The notes below the pieces were generated by a model that had not been told where the DNA came from, searched no databases, and saw nothing but the letters and a program-made list of their open reading frames with translations. Source: Nocardioides furvisabuli (GTDB lineage: Bacteria; Actinomycetota; Actinomycetes; Propionibacteriales; Nocardioidaceae). Taken from it: a stretch of 64,000 bases of DNA. This document shows positions 35,989-45,350 of the stretch, piece after piece (positions within the stretch are counted from its first letter, which is position 1; the number at the start of each line of letters is the position of its first letter). Both the position numbers and the translations under genes were made by a program. The stretch is taken from NCBI RefSeq assembly GCF_021083185.1, contig NZ_JAIGQB010000003.1, positions 186,001-250,000 on the forward strand. The letters run 5' to 3'.

Positions 35989-36564
35989 TCATCCGTAGGT
36001 GTCGCGGGGTCCCCGGCCGTCGCGGCTGGAGAGCCGGCCCTTGGTCCAGCTCGGCAGGTGCGGCCCGAGCACCTCGATCACGGTGACGGTGCCGTGCCCG
36101 AGCTCGGTGTTGAGGCGGCGTACGACCGAGGGGGCGAGCAGCTTGAGCTGGGTCGCCCAGGCGGTGGAGTCCGTGCGGACCACCAGTCGGCCGTCGTTGA
36201 ACGACTCTGGCGTGCAGTGGTCGGCGACCTCGGAGCCGACCAGCTCGGTCCACCGGCCGAAGACGCCCTGCACCTTGAGGTCGAGCTCCCAGCCGTGGTT
36301 GGCGATCAGGCGCCCCATCGCCTGGTCGAGCAGCTGCGGGTCGCGGTCGTCGGGGCGCGCGCCCGAGGAGGTGGTGCGCGTACGCCGACGGAAGGGCGCC
36401 GTCCTCCGGCGCGCGGGCTGCGTGCTTGCGCTCGCGGCCGCCGCGCGGGCGGCGGAGCGCGCGAGGTCGAGACCGTCGGCGCGGTGCTCCGGCTCGGGCT
36501 CCTGCTCGACAGCCGCTTCAGGCGCCGTCTCGTCGCCGGTCGTCGGCTCGTCCTCAGTCGTCAC
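35989..36564 (-). CDS. DUF721 (DciA-like) protein
   Basis: 191-aa protein. The N-terminal half is acidic then Arg-rich and probably disordered; the DUF721 domain spans about 80-185: [21 protein letters not shown] start, [42 protein letters not shown], and [12 protein letters not shown]. It is the homologue of Rv0004, and the DUF721 family includes DciA, the loader of replicative helicase DnaB in bacteria lacking DnaC. GTG 36564 overlaps the end of recF by 11 bp. Lies between recF and gyrB, as in mycobacteria and Streptomyces. Confidence 0.9.
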   Translation of the reverse strand: MTTEDEPTTGDETAPEAAVEQEPEPEHRADGLDLARSAARAAAASASTQPARRRTAPFRRRTRTTSSGARPDDRDPQLLDQAMGRLIANHGWELDLKVQGVFGRWTELVGSEVADHCTPESFNDGRLVVRTDSTAWATQLKLLAPSVVRRLNTELGHGTVTVIEVLGPHLPSWTKGRLSSRDGRGPRDTYG

Positions 36565-37693
36565 GGGTCACCTCGCCGTCAGCGACGAGGTAGCGCACGC
36601 CCTGCAGCGAAGCCGGCACGTCGGCGGCGACCGCGGCCGTGACCAGCACCTGCTCGGCGCCCGCGACGAGCTGGGCGAGCTGGCTGCGGCGCTCGGCGTC
36701 GAGCTCGGCGAAGACGTCGTCGAGCACGAGGATCGGGTCGTCACCGTCGGCACGGAGCAGGTCGTACGACGCCAGGCGCAACGCCAGCGCGAACGACCAC
36801 GACTCCCCGTGGGAGGCGTAGCCCTTGACCGGCAGGCGCAGGTCGTCGGGACCGGATCCGGTGCCGAGGGTGAGCAGCAGCTCGTCGCGGTGCGGGCCGA
36901 CGAGCGAGATCCCGCGGTCGAGCTCGTCCTTGCGCCTCGCTGCGATGGCGTCGAGCAGGGCTTGCTGGAGGTCGTCACCCACCTCGATGCTCGCCTTGTA
37001 GTCCAGGTCGGCGTCGTCACGGCTCGCGCCGCGCGCCACCGCCTCGTAGGCCTTGCCGAGGTAGGGACGCAGGTCCTCCACGAGCTGCAGCCGCGCGCCG
37101 AGGATCTCGGCCCCCACGCGGGCGAGGTTGTCGTCCCAGATCTCCAGCGTCGCCATCGCCGCGTCGCGCGACGAGCCGCGCGCGACCCCGGCGGTCTTGA
37201 GCAGGCTGTTGCGCTGCTTGAGGATCCGGTCGTAGTCGGAGCGCACCCCGGCCAGTCGCGGCGCGCGCAGCACCAACAGGTCGTCGAGCATCTTGCGACG
37301 GTCCGACGGGTCGCCCTTGACCAGGGTCAGGTCGTCCGGGGCGAAGACCACGGTGCGCACCAGGCCGATGATCTCCCGCGGCCGCGGCAGGGGGGAGCGG
37401 TTGATCCGCGCCCGGTTGGCGCGACCGGGGTTCAGCTCCACCTCGAGCAGTGCCGTACGTCCCTCCTTGACCACCGACGCCCGTACGACCGCCTGGTCGG
37501 CGCCGGCGCGGATGAGGGGGGCGTCGGTCGCGACCCGGTGCGAGGACAGCCGGGAGAGGTAGTCGATCGCCTCGACGAGGTTGGTCTTGCCCTGCCCGTT
37601 GCGGCCGATGAAGGCCGTTGCCCCCGGCTCCAGCGCGACGTCGAGGTCGGCGTAGGAGCGGAAGTTGTGCAGGCTCAGGTGGGCGACGTGCAA
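36554..37693 (-). CDS. recF: DNA replication and repair protein RecF
   Basis: 379-aa SMC-like ATPase that loads RecA at gaps. Walker A is [19 protein letters not shown] (about 29-47), the family start is [18 protein letters not shown], the signature is [18 protein letters not shown], and Walker B is [17 protein letters not shown] 37693 is the start that gives the family N-terminus; the reading frame upstream enters gnd in another frame. The start is 4 bp after the gnd stop, so coupling is likely. DUF721 overlaps the 3' end. Confidence 0.95.
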   Translation of the reverse strand: MHVAHLSLHNFRSYADLDVALEPGATAFIGRNGQGKTNLVEAIDYLSRLSSHRVATDAPLIRAGADQAVVRASVVKEGRTALLEVELNPGRANRARINRSPLPRPREIIGLVRTVVFAPDDLTLVKGDPSDRRKMLDDLLVLRAPRLAGVRSDYDRILKQRNSLLKTAGVARGSSRDAAMATLEIWDDNLARVGAEILGARLQLVEDLRPYLGKAYEAVARGASRDDADLDYKASIEVGDDLQQALLDAIAARRKDELDRGISLVGPHRDELLLTLGTGSGPDDLRLPVKGYASHGESWSFALALRLASYDLLRADGDDPILVLDDVFAELDAERRSQLAQLVAGAEQVLVTAAVAADVPASLQGVRYLVADGEVTRDD

Positions 37694-37697
37694 GGTC

Positions 37698-38672
37698 TCA
37701 ACTCTCGCTGGGCTCCTCGGCGCTGCCGGCACCGGCCTTCTTCGCGGTCTCGGTCTGGTCCGCGGCACCGCCGTCCTCGACGTCACCGCCCTTGGGGGCA
37801 GCGGTGCGCACGGCATGGCCGCCGAACTGGTTGCGCATCGCGGCCACGGCCTTCATGGCCGGGCTGTCGTCCTGGCGGGAGACGAAGCGTGCGTAGAGCG
37901 CCGCGGTGATGGCAGGGGTGGCGACGGCGTTCTCGATGCCGGCCTCGACGGTCCAGCGGCCCTCCCCGGAGTCATCGGCGTAGCCGGCGATCTGGCTCAG
38001 CCCCGGGTCGTCGTCGAGGGCGGCGACCATGAGGTCGAGCAGCCACGAGCGGATGACGGTGCCCTCTCGCCACGAGCGGAAGACCTCGGTCACGTTCTCG
38101 ACCATGTCGACCTTCTCGAGCAGCTCCCAGCCCTCGGCGTAGGACTGCATGATCGCGTACTCGATGCCGTTGTGGACCATCTTGGAGAAGTGCCCGGCGC
38201 CGACCTTGCCCGCGTGGACCGAGCCGAAGTCGCCCTCGGGCGCCAGTGCGTCGAAGGCCCGCTGGACCTTCGCGATGTCGTCGGCGTCGCCGCCGTACAT
38301 CAGGGCGTAGCCGTTCTCCAGGCCCCAGACGCCGCCGGAGACACCGCAGTCGACGTAGCCGATGCCCTTCGCCGCGAGCAGCTCGGCGTTGGCGATGTCG
38401 TCGGTCCAGCGCGAGTTGCCGCCGTCGACCACCACGTCGCCCTCGCCGAGGAGCTCGCCGAGCTCCTTCACCGTGGCGCGGGTGGGGTCGCCCGCGGGGA
38501 CCATGACCCACACGACCTTCGGGCTGGGCAGTGCCTCGACGAGCGCGGCCAGGGAGTCGACGTCGCTGACGTCGGGATTGCGGTCGTAGCCGACGACCGT
38601 CAGGCCTGCGCGGCGCATGCGCTCGCGCATGTTGCCGCCCATCTTGCCGAGTCCGATGAGTCCGATGTCCAT
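37698..38672 (-). CDS. gnd: 6-phosphogluconate dehydrogenase (decarboxylating), short type
   Basis: 324-aa pentose-phosphate enzyme turning 6-phosphogluconate to ribulose-5-phosphate. Rossmann motif [12 protein letters not shown] (4-15), substrate-binding [13 protein letters not shown], and [21 protein letters not shown] with catalytic Lys and the Asn/His pair. It is the short, usually NAD-linked form rather than the 470-aa NADP form. The last 35 residues are a low-complexity Gly/Ala/Glu tail. Its place between dnaN and recF is usual in Streptomyces-type actinobacteria and not in mycobacteria. ATG 38672. Confidence 0.94.
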   Translation of the reverse strand: MDIGLIGLGKMGGNMRERMRRAGLTVVGYDRNPDVSDVDSLAALVEALPSPKVVWVMVPAGDPTRATVKELGELLGEGDVVVDGGNSRWTDDIANAELLAAKGIGYVDCGVSGGVWGLENGYALMYGGDADDIAKVQRAFDALAPEGDFGSVHAGKVGAGHFSKMVHNGIEYAIMQSYAEGWELLEKVDMVENVTEVFRSWREGTVIRSWLLDLMVAALDDDPGLSQIAGYADDSGEGRWTVEAGIENAVATPAITAALYARFVSRQDDSPAMKAVAAMRNQFGGHAVRTAAPKGGDVEDGGAADQTETAKKAGAGSAEEPSES

Positions 38673-38737
38673 GGCGTGAGCCTAGACCCCACCCCTCGGT
38701 GGTCGATCAGTCCTCGGTGGTCGCGTCGCCCGACTGC

Positions 38738-39871
38738 TCAGCTCAGCAGGCGCCGCGGCATCAGCAGGTAGCGGAAGGACCCGGCGTCGTCGGCGTCGGT
38801 CCCGGAGATCACGACGGGCTTGGTGGCCTGGGTGAATGCCAGGTCGACGAGCTCCCCGTCGATGGCGGTGAGGCCATCGAGCAGGAACTGCGGGTTGAAG
38901 CCGGTGGTGAGGTCGTCGCCGGTGATGTCGGCGTCGACCGCCTCGGTCGCCATCGCCTCGTCGCCGGAGCCGGCGTCGAGGACGATCTGGTGGTCACCGA
39001 ACTTCATCTGCACCGCGGTGTTGCGCTCGGCGACCAGGGCCACGCGCTTCACGGTCTCGATGAGCTCGGCCTTGTTGACCTTGGCGATCGTGAGGTGCTC
39101 GGCCGGGAAGAGCGAGCGCACCTTGGGGAACTCCCCGTCGAGCAGGCGGGTCGTCGTGCGGCGTACGCCGCCCAGTCCGGTGCCCTCGAAACCGATCAGG
39201 CCCTCGCCGGCTCCGCTCGCGCTGAGGGCGATCGTGACCTCGGCGCCGGAGGTCAGCGACTTCGCGGTGTCGCCGAGCACCTTGGCCGGGACCAGGGCGG
39301 CAACCGACTCGTCAGGGGACTGCGGGTTCCAGGTGAGCTCACGGTGCGAGAGGCGGAAGCGGTCGGTGGCGAGCAGCGCCATCGTGGACCCATCGATCTC
39401 GATCCGTACGCCGGTCAGCACCGGCAGCATGTCGTCGCGGCCGGCGGCCGTCACCGCCTGGGCGACCGCGTGCGCGAAGTCGGCGCTGGACACGGTGCCG
39501 GTGGCCGAGGGCATCTCGGGAAGCGTCGGGTAGTCGGCGACTGGCATGGTCTGGAGGCTGAAGCGCGCCGAGCCGCAGGTCAGCGAGACGCGGGGGCCCT
39601 CGAGGGTCAGCTCGACCGGCTTCGCGGGCAGGCTGCGGCAGATGTCGGCGAGCAGGCGACCGCTCACCAGCGCCTTGCCCTCGTCGTTGACCTCCGCGGT
39701 GAGCGTGGCGCGTGCCGAGGTCTCGTAGTCGAACGTCGACAGCATCAGGCCGGCGTCGTTGGCCTCGATCAGGAGGCCGGCCAGGACCGGCGAGCTCGGG
39801 CGGACCGGCAGGCTGCGGGCAGCCCAGGCAACGGCATCGGCGAAGACGTCGCGTTCGACGCGGAACTTCAC
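38738..39871 (-). CDS. dnaN: DNA polymerase III beta sliding clamp
   Basis: 377-aa clamp forming a dimeric ring that tethers the polymerase. Family start VKFRVERDVFADAVAWAARSLP, then PVLAGLLIEA, ALLATDRFRLSHRELTW in the middle and FLLDGLTAIDGELVDLAF and YLLMPRRLL at the end. GTG 39871 is preceded by CGAGGAGACCCC, and the longer frame upstream reads through the origin region. First gene leftward of the oriC candidate. Confidence 0.97.
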   Translation of the reverse strand: MKFRVERDVFADAVAWAARSLPVRPSSPVLAGLLIEANDAGLMLSTFDYETSARATLTAEVNDEGKALVSGRLLADICRSLPAKPVELTLEGPRVSLTCGSARFSLQTMPVADYPTLPEMPSATGTVSSADFAHAVAQAVTAAGRDDMLPVLTGVRIEIDGSTMALLATDRFRLSHRELTWNPQSPDESVAALVPAKVLGDTAKSLTSGAEVTIALSASGAGEGLIGFEGTGLGGVRRTTTRLLDGEFPKVRSLFPAEHLTIAKVNKAELIETVKRVALVAERNTAVQMKFGDHQIVLDAGSGDEAMATEAVDADITGDDLTTGFNPQFLLDGLTAIDGELVDLAFTQATKPVVISGTDADDAGSFRYLLMPRRLLS

Positions 39872-40286
39872 AGGGGTCTCCTCGATGAGAGGTGGTGCGG
39901 GGGACGTGCAGGCAGACAGGGTCCACACGCAGGCGTGTGGGAAGTGCATCCTGCCACGCGCACCCGGCGGCCCGGCAGGGTTCTCCCCAGAGGAAGGGCC
40001 GGTAGACGTTGGTGGGTGATCGGTCCAGTCTTGAGGTTCATAGTGGTCATAGGGTCGGTGGAAACTGTGGACAATGGGCATCTCCGCAGGTCAGCGTCCT
40101 GAAACCCTGTGGATGACAGGTGTGGACCCAGCACGGTGAACTCGCTGGCCGGTGTGGACGCGGGCTGCCGTCGTGTCATTCCTCCCGAGGTGTCCACAGG
40201 GGGTGGGGACGAAGCGCCGACCGGAACCACACGTTCTCCACACCTCGCGGACCATCACGGCCCCAGACGTTCGGCGTGGGGGACCC
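39872..40286. other. Replication origin candidate (oriC) in the dnaN-dnaA gap
   Basis: 415-bp non-coding gap between dnaA and dnaN, the position of oriC in Streptomyces and mycobacteria. DnaA-box-like 9-mers: TTGTCCACA on the minus strand at 40074-40066 (perfect), TCATCCACA at 40116-40108, GGGTCCACA at 40129-40121 and GCGTCCACA at 40161-40153 on minus, and GTGTCCACA (40190-40198) and TTCTCCACA (40234-40242) on plus, with GGGTCCACA also at 39919-39927. An 8-bp dyad CCACACGC/GCGTGTGG sits at 39923-39940. The stretch 40030-40080 is the least GC-rich part. Confidence 0.8.
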
Positions 40287-41732
40287 TCAGGCCTGGCGCG
40301 CCTGCATCTTGACCCGGTTGGTGAGCTCGCTGACCTGGTTGAAGACCGCGCGGCGCTCGGCGAGGAGCTGGCGGATCTTGCGGTCGGCGTACATCACCGT
40401 GGTGTGGTCGCGCCCACCGAACTCGCGTCCGATCTGCGGCAGCGACATCGAGGTCAGCTCGCGGCAGAGGTACATGCCGATCTGGCGTGCCATGACGAGG
40501 TGCCGACCGCGGGAGGGCCCGGTGAGGTCCTCGAGGGAGACGCCGAAGTAGGCGGCGGTCTGGGCGATGATCAGCGCGTGGGTGATCTCGGGCTCACCGC
40601 CCTCGGGGATCAGGTCCTTGAGGACGATCTCGGCCAGGGTCATGTCGACCTCCTGGCGGTTGAGGTTGGCGAAGGCCGTGACCCGGATCAGCGCACCCTC
40701 GAGCTCGCGGATGTTGGTCTGGATCTTGGAGGCGATGAACTCGAGCACGTCCGGCGGCGCGGTGAGGCGGTCCATCGCGGCCTTCTTGCGCAGGATCGCG
40801 ATGCGCGTCTCGAGGTCCGGCGGCTGGACGTCGGTGATCAGGCCCCACTCGAAACGGTTGCGCAGCCGGTCCTCGAGCGCCTCGAGGCGCTTGGGCGCGC
40901 GGTCGGAGGTGAGCACGATCTGCTTGTTGGCGTTGTGGAGGGTGTTGAACGTGTGGAAGAACTCCTCCTGCGTCTGCGTCTTGCCCTCGAGGAACTGGAT
41001 GTCGTCGATCAGCAGCACGTCGACGTCGCGGTAGCGCCGCTTGAAGCGGTCCTGCCGGTCGTCGCGGATCGCGTTGATGAACTCGTTGGTGAACTCCTCG
41101 CTGGAGACGTAGCGCACCTTGGCGTTGCTGTAGAGGCTGCGCACGTAGTGGCCGATGGCGTGGAGCAGGTGCGTCTTGCCCAGGCCGGACTCGCCGTAGA
41201 CCAGGAGCGGGTTGTAGGCCTTGCCCGGCGCCTCGGCCACCGCGACCGCGGCGGCGTGGGGGAACCGGTTGGACGAGCCGATGACGAAGGTCTCGAAGGT
41301 GTACTTCGGGTTCAGCCGCGTCTCCAGTGCCGACGGGCGCCGCTCACCGCTCGACGGCGGCTCGGCGTGGTCGACCTGCGGCGCAGGGGATGCGTCGAAC
41401 GCAGAGTCGTACGTCGGCTCACTTGTCGACAAAGAGACAGATCGATCTGTCGACTCCTCTGCTTGCGCGAGGGGCACGTCCTCCAGCGCGGGGTTCACCG
41501 TCACCAGCATCCGGATCTCGCGTCCGAAGCCCTCGCTCAGCGCGTCCTCGATGTGGTTGCGCAGCCGGCCCTCGAGCTGGTTGCGCGTGAAGTCGTTGGG
41601 CACCGCGATGATCGCGGTGTTCTCGTGCAGCGTCATGGGCACGCTCGGGCGCAACCAGGCGCGCTGGTTGGGCTGGAGGTCCTCGACGATCTGCTGCCAT
41701 GCCGCTCCGAGATCTACCTGCTGGTCGTCCAC
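40287..41732 (-). CDS. dnaA: Chromosomal replication initiator protein DnaA
   Basis: 481-aa AAA+ initiator. Domain I (about 1-85) with [18 protein letters not shown]; a variable domain II (about 90-150); domain III with [22 protein letters not shown] (Walker A, about 174-195) and [14 protein letters not shown] (Walker B); domain IV with the DNA-binding signature [18 protein letters not shown] 41732 fits domain I; the frame could extend to ATG 41813, but that extension is made of DnaA-box DNA. Domain II includes a palindromic element (see 41423-41454). Divergent from rpmH. Confidence 0.97.
   Translation of the reverse strand: MDDQQVDLGAAWQQIVEDLQPNQRAWLRPSVPMTLHENTAIIAVPNDFTRNQLEGRLRNHIEDALSEGFGREIRMLVTVNPALEDVPLAQAEESTDRSVSLSTSEPTYDSAFDASPAPQVDHAEPPSSGERRPSALETRLNPKYTFETFVIGSSNRFPHAAAVAVAEAPGKAYNPLLVYGESGLGKTHLLHAIGHYVRSLYSNAKVRYVSSEEFTNEFINAIRDDRQDRFKRRYRDVDVLLIDDIQFLEGKTQTQEEFFHTFNTLHNANKQIVLTSDRAPKRLEALEDRLRNRFEWGLITDVQPPDLETRIAILRKKAAMDRLTAPPDVLEFIASKIQTNIRELEGALIRVTAFANLNRQEVDMTLAEIVLKDLIPEGGEPEITHALIIAQTAAYFGVSLEDLTGPSRGRHLVMARQIGMYLCRELTSMSLPQIGREFGGRDHTTVMYADRKIRQLLAERRAVFNQVSELTNRVKMQARQA
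41423..41454. repeat. Palindromic element, copy 1 (inside dnaA)
   Basis: Contains TTGTCGACAA (41423-41432, perfect palindrome) and GACAGATCGATCTGTC (41436-41451, perfect 16-bp palindrome) followed by GAC. The blocks GTCGACAAAG and GACAGATCGATCTGTCGAC recur at 47598-47635 with a single base change. In dnaA it encodes part of the variable domain II linker. Confidence 0.75.
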
Positions 41733-42241
41733 CGGACCGCCTTTGCTTTCCACCGTTGTCTGAAGGCCCACACCGAACACTCGGCGAACCGTGGTCCACA
41801 GAGTTGTCCACAAGCTGTGAACTGACTGGCCCGAGGACCCGGGACAGCGTCCCCGAGGCGTGCCGCGCCCTGATCCATCCAGCGTTTCCGCAGGTCAGGG
41901 GCTCAATCCAGTCCTCTGTGACCCGGGCCACACCACGCGGGAGACCCTGGACAGACCGAGGTGGCAGGGCACCGCGGAGGCTGTGAACGTAACAACCTGA
42001 CGACCGTCGCGGCAAGACGTCATCCACAGGGTGTCCCGCGGGTGGTGGTCGCGGGTTTGACCCCCTCTTTCCCCACCGCGTACCGTTGGCCGGTCGCTCC
42101 GTGTCGACGGGTGCCGCATGTCCACGATCCGCCTCATGGCGGCCACGTGGGCGGGCGGTGCCGGCCGAAAGTGTCTGATCTGGGCCAAGCATCGACCGCG
42201 CTGTGGAGTGGACATCCCTCGAAACCTTCGGAGAAATAGCC
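41733..42241. promoter_or_regulatory. dnaA-rpmH divergent regulatory region with DnaA boxes
   Basis: About 510 bp with promoters for dnaA (left) and rpmH (right). TTGTCCACA (41804-41812, perfect) and TGGTCCACA (41792-41800) lie 60-80 bp upstream of dnaA, where DnaA can autoregulate; TCATCCACA is at 42019-42027. The rest shows no gene. GGAGAAATA precedes the rpmH start. No confident -35/-10 pair was found. Confidence 0.6.
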
Positions 42242-42379
42242 GTGAGCAAGCGTACCTACCAGCCGAACAACCGTCGCCGTCACAAGGTGCACGGCTTCCG
42301 TCTGCGCATGCGGACCCGCGCCGGCCGCTCGATCCTGTCCAGCCGCCGCCGCAAGGGCCGCAAGAGCCTGGCGGTCTGA
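42242..42379 (+). CDS. rpmH: 50S ribosomal protein L34
   Basis: 45-aa ribosomal protein, too short for most gene finders to highlight. It reads [20 protein letters not shown] after the start and ends [10 protein letters not shown], the full L34 pattern rich in Arg and Lys. GTG 42242 with GGAGAA upstream. First gene of the rightward rpmH-rnpA-yidD-yidC cluster, 24 bp before rnpA. Confidence 0.98.
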   Translation: MSKRTYQPNNRRRHKVHGFRLRMRTRAGRSILSSRRRKGRKSLAV

Positions 42380-42390
42380 CGGACCGAGTC

Positions 42391-42406
42391 CACGGCTCCC
42401 GCCGTG
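42391..42406 (+). promoter_or_regulatory. Hairpin over the rnpA start codon
   Basis: CACGGC (42391-42396) can pair with GCCGTG (42401-42406) around a 4-nt loop. The GTG start of rnpA (42404-42406) is within the 3' arm, so the stem could reduce rnpA translation relative to rpmH. Seen in sequence only. Confidence 0.4.
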
Positions 42407-42757
42407 CTCCCCGCAGTCCACCGCCTTGCCGACAGTGACGACTTCCGTCGCGCTGTCCGCGGCGGCCGTCGTGCCGGTTGCGCGACCCTGGTCGTCCACC
42501 TCTGGGTGGACGCCGACGCGCCCGCGGCACCGACGCAGGTGGGGTTCACGGTCAGCAAGGCCGTGGGCAACGCCGCCACACGCAACCGTGTGAAGAGACG
42601 ACTCCGGCACCTGACCCGGGAGCGCCTTCCGGACCTGGAAGGCCTCCCGGGTCGTGCTGCTCTCGTGGTGCGTGCGCTCCCGGCGGCCGCCGAGGCGTCC
42701 TACGCGACGCTCGGTGCCGACCTGGGCCGTACGCTCGACCGGGTGAGCGGCACATGA
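42404..42757 (+). CDS. rnpA: Ribonuclease P protein component
   Basis: 117-aa RNA-binding subunit of RNase P, which matures tRNA 5' ends. The family start is [22 protein letters not shown], and the conserved RNA-binding motif is [21 protein letters not shown] (about 50-70). GTG 42404 is the start used; spacing to rpmH is 24 bp. The stop overlaps the yidD ATG. The RNA subunit is not in this window. Confidence 0.95.
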   Translation: MLPAVHRLADSDDFRRAVRGGRRAGCATLVVHLWVDADAPAAPTQVGFTVSKAVGNAATRNRVKRRLRHLTRERLPDLEGLPGRAALVVRALPAAAEASYATLGADLGRTLDRVSGT

Positions 42758-43020
42758 AGCACCTCCTGATCGGGTTCATCCGCGCGTGGCGATTCGCGAT
42801 CAGCCCGCTTTACGGCCAGGTCTGCCGCTACCACCCCAGCTGCTCGGCGTACGCCCTCGAGGCGGTCACCGAGCACGGGGCAGTGCGCGGCACCTGGCTC
42901 TCCGTACGCCGTCTCGGTCGCTGCCACCCGTGGTCCGACGGTGGCTACGACCCGGTTCCGCCCCGTGTCCCCTCCCACGCCCCTGGCGTGGGCTCCACCA
43001 CCCCGAGCCAGGGAGCTTGA
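42754..43020 (+). CDS. yidD: Membrane protein insertion efficiency factor YidD
   Basis: 88-aa protein with the YidD core: [35 protein letters not shown] (conserved Cys pair and PSCS) and [15 protein letters not shown]. The last 20 residues are a Pro/Ser/Gly tail. It aids YidC-dependent insertion at the membrane. ATG 42754 overlaps rnpA by ATGA, and yidC starts with the base right after its stop. Confidence 0.94.
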   Translation: MKHLLIGFIRAWRFAISPLYGQVCRYHPSCSAYALEAVTEHGAVRGTWLSVRRLGRCHPWSDGGYDPVPPRVPSHAPGVGSTTPSQGA

Positions 43021-43974
43021 GTGATCGACTTCTTCGTGTCCATCGGCAGCGCCATCATGACGCCGCTCTACTACGTGATCTCGTTCGTCCTGGTGGGCTT
43101 CCACAACGTCTTCGGGGACCTGTTCGGGCCGACGTCCGGCCTCGCGTGGGTGCTGTCGATCATTGGGCTCACGCTCGTGGTCCGTGCCGCGCTGATCCCG
43201 TTGTTCGTGAAGCAGATCAAGTCCAGCCGCAACATGCAGCTCATCCAGCCCAAGGTGCGTGAGCTGCAGAAGAAGTACGGCCACGACCGGGAGCGTCTCG
43301 CGCAGGAGACGATGAAGCTCTACAAGGACTCGGGCACGAACCCGTTCGCGTCCTGCCTGCCGATCCTGCTGCAGATGCCGATCTTCCTCGCGCTGTTCCG
43401 CATCCTCGACCAGGCTGCGCGCAACCCGGAGACCAAGCGCGGGCTGATGACCCCGGAGCTCAACGAGCAGCTCAGCGCGGCAGTCTTCGCCGGCGGCAAG
43501 ATCTCGGACACGTTCCTCAACGCCGATGGCGTCGAGGTGCGGGTCCTGGCAGCGGTGCTCGTGCTGGCGATGACCGCGACCACCTTCCTCACGCAGCGCC
43601 AGCTGATGAGCAAGAACATGCCGGCCGATGCGCTCTCCGGTCCGTATGCCCAGCAGCAGAAGATGCTGCTCTACGTCCTGCCCGTGGTCTTCGCGGTCGG
43701 TGGCATCGCGTTCCCGGTCGGTGTCCTCTTCTACTGGACCACCTCCAACCTGTGGACCATGGCGCAGCAGTTCTACGTCATCCGCAACAACCCCGCGCCC
43801 GGCACCCCTGCCTTCAAGGCCAAGGAGGACCGCGACCGCGCGAAGGCGGCGAAGAAGGGCATCGCCATCGAGCCGGAGGTCACGGAGGCCCCCGTCGTCA
43901 CCGAGGTGAAGCCGCCGCGCCAGCAGCCGCAGCGGCAGACCAAGGCGCAGCGCAACCAGAAGAAGAAGCGCTGA
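43021..43974 (+). CDS. yidC: Membrane protein insertase YidC/Oxa1
   Basis: 317-aa insertase of the five-helix Oxa1 type found in Gram-positives, without the large periplasmic domain of E. coli YidC. Helices at about 8-32, 44-66 (with LVVRAALIPLFVKQIKSSRNMQ), 108-128, 178-198 and 222-250; the hydrophilic-groove Arg is in VVRAALIP. LPILLQMPIFLALFRI is the family motif. The C-terminus is Lys/Arg-rich, likely ribosome-contacting. GTG 43021 directly follows yidD. It lacks the lipoprotein signal Cys of Bacillus SpoIIIJ. Confidence 0.95.
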   Translation: MIDFFVSIGSAIMTPLYYVISFVLVGFHNVFGDLFGPTSGLAWVLSIIGLTLVVRAALIPLFVKQIKSSRNMQLIQPKVRELQKKYGHDRERLAQETMKLYKDSGTNPFASCLPILLQMPIFLALFRILDQAARNPETKRGLMTPELNEQLSAAVFAGGKISDTFLNADGVEVRVLAAVLVLAMTATTFLTQRQLMSKNMPADALSGPYAQQQKMLLYVLPVVFAVGGIAFPVGVLFYWTTSNLWTMAQQFYVIRNNPAPGTPAFKAKEDRDRAKAAKKGIAIEPEVTEAPVVTEVKPPRQQPQRQTKAQRNQKKKR

Positions 43975-44034
43975 CCCCACAGTTCTCTGCGAGCCCGTTG
44001 AGGCATCGCACCCCGAAGGAAGCAGGAGACACAC

Positions 44035-44613
44035 GTGAGTGAGCAGATGACCGACGCGGACGCCGCAGGAACCGAGACCCCCGAGGAGTCGGGCACCGAC
44101 GAGTCCAGCACCGACGAGTCCGGCACCGACGAGTCCGGGACGCCCCGCCTGACGAAGGTCCAGCGCCTCGAGCACGAGGGCGACATCGCCGCCGACTACC
44201 TCGAGGAGCTTCTCGACATCGCGGACCTCGACGGTGACCTCGACATGGACGTCGAGGGCGACCGTGCCAGCGTCCAGATCGGTGGCGCCGACCTGAGCCT
44301 GCTGGTGGGCCGCAACGGCGAGGTGCTGGAGGCGCTGCAGGAGCTGACCCGCCTGGCGGTCTACCGCGAGACCGGCGAGCGCTCGCGGCTGATGCTGGAC
44401 GTCAGCGGCCACCGTGCCCAGCAGCGCACCCGTCTCGTCGCCCTGGCCGAGAAGTCCGTCGCCGAGGTCAAGGAGTCCGGCGAGGCGATGTCGCTGGAGC
44501 CGATGAGTGCCTTCGAGCGCAAGGTCGTCCACGACGTCGTGGCTGCGGCCGGCCTGACGTCCGAGTCCGAGGGCGCCGAGCCGAAGCGCCACGTGGTGAT
44601 CCTTCCCGCGTGA
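44035..44613 (+). CDS. khpB: KhpB/Jag-type R3H RNA-binding protein
   Basis: 192-aa cytoplasmic RNA-binding protein. The first 40 residues are acidic Thr/Ser/Asp/Glu repeats (TDESGTDESGT). A KH-like domain (about 60-115) with SLLVGRNGEVLEALQELTRLAVY and an R3H domain (about 118-185) with EPMSAFERKVVHDVVAA follow. In Firmicutes KhpB/Jag/EloR controls wall elongation; it is encoded after yidC in most actinobacteria (Rv3920c). It lacks the N-terminal Jag-N domain. GTG 44035; its stop overlaps rsmG. Confidence 0.93.
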   Translation: MSEQMTDADAAGTETPEESGTDESSTDESGTDESGTPRLTKVQRLEHEGDIAADYLEELLDIADLDGDLDMDVEGDRASVQIGGADLSLLVGRNGEVLEALQELTRLAVYRETGERSRLMLDVSGHRAQQRTRLVALAEKSVAEVKESGEAMSLEPMSAFERKVVHDVVAAAGLTSESEGAEPKRHVVILPA

Positions 44614-45338
44614 GCGACGGCGTTTCACGTGGAACAACACCCTCCGCGCCCGATGTGGCGCGGAGGGTGTTCACGTCCGAGCGACTCCCCCTGGCCGAGC
44701 GCTACGCCGAGCTCCTCGCCACGGAAGGCGTGGTCCGCGGTTTGATCGGCCCTCGCGAGGCACCGCGTCTATGGGATCGGCACCTGCTGAACTCGGCGGT
44801 CCTCGCCGAGGCGATCCCGGAGGGATCGTCGGTGTGCGACATCGGCACCGGTGCGGGCCTGCCCGGACTGGTGGTGGCGATCGCCCGCCCCGACCTGCAG
44901 GTGACGCTGGTGGAGCCGCTGCTCAGGCGTACGACCTTCCTCGAGAAGGTGGTCGAGGAGCTCGGTCTGGCCCACGTCACCGTGCGGCGCGGCCGGGCCG
45001 AGGAGCTGCACGGTGAGCAGGTCTTCGACGTGGTGACGTCACGGGCGGTCGCTCCGCTGGAGAGGCTGCTGGGCTGGTCCATGCCGCTGGCCTCTCCCAC
45101 CGGCGCGACTGTGGCCATGAAGGGCAGGACCGTGCACGATGAGATCGACTCAGCGGCCTCCTTCCTCCTGAAGTGGAGGTGCGGTGCTCCCGAGGTCTCC
45201 GAGGTGGGCGTCGGCATCGTCGATCCACCGACGACTGTGGTCCGGGTTCCGTGGGCGGATCCTTCGCAGATAGGTTGGCCCCTTGCCCGCGATGCCAAGC
45301 GTCGCCGTACTAAGCGCGGCCCACGCGCAGCGAAGTGA
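44610..45338 (+). CDS. rsmG: 16S rRNA (guanine-N7) methyltransferase RsmG (GidB)
   Basis: 242-aa SAM-dependent methyltransferase acting on G527 of 16S rRNA. RsmG start ERYAELLATEGVVRGLIGPREAPRLWDRHLLNS, SAM motif VCDIGTGAGLPGLVVAIARPD and DVVTSRAVAPLERLLGW. GTG 44610 overlaps khpB by 4 bp. A parS-like 14-mer (44622-44635) lies in codons 5-9. The tail (KRRRTKRGPRAAK) is basic. Loss of function gives low-level streptomycin resistance in other bacteria. Confidence 0.95.
   Translation: MSDGVSRGTTPSAPDVARRVFTSERLPLAERYAELLATEGVVRGLIGPREAPRLWDRHLLNSAVLAEAIPEGSSVCDIGTGAGLPGLVVAIARPDLQVTLVEPLLRRTTFLEKVVEELGLAHVTVRRGRAEELHGEQVFDVVTSRAVAPLERLLGWSMPLASPTGATVAMKGRTVHDEIDSAASFLLKWRCGAPEVSEVGVGIVDPPTTVVRVPWADPSQIGWPLARDAKRRRTKRGPRAAK
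44622..44635. other. parS-like site in rsmG
   Basis: GTTTCACGTGGAAC differs from the parS core GTTTCACGTGAAAC by one base. It lies within 1 kb of two perfect sites in parA. Confidence 0.55.
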
Positions 45339-45350
45339 GAGGTGTCCCGA

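Noticed and set aside
33814..36642. 942-codon open frame on the plus strand
   Set aside because: Antisense to gyrB and DUF721; composition artefact.
37698..38672. gnd as an insertion between dnaN and recF
   Set aside because: This order is normal in Streptomyces-type actinobacteria, so it is not a transfer.
41423..41454. Palindromic element as a parS site
   Set aside because: It has no CACGTG core; the true parS sites are at 45.5 kb.
41733..41813. dnaA extended to ATG 41813
   Set aside because: The extension (WTTLWTTV) is a translation of DnaA-box DNA; domain I begins after GTG 41732.
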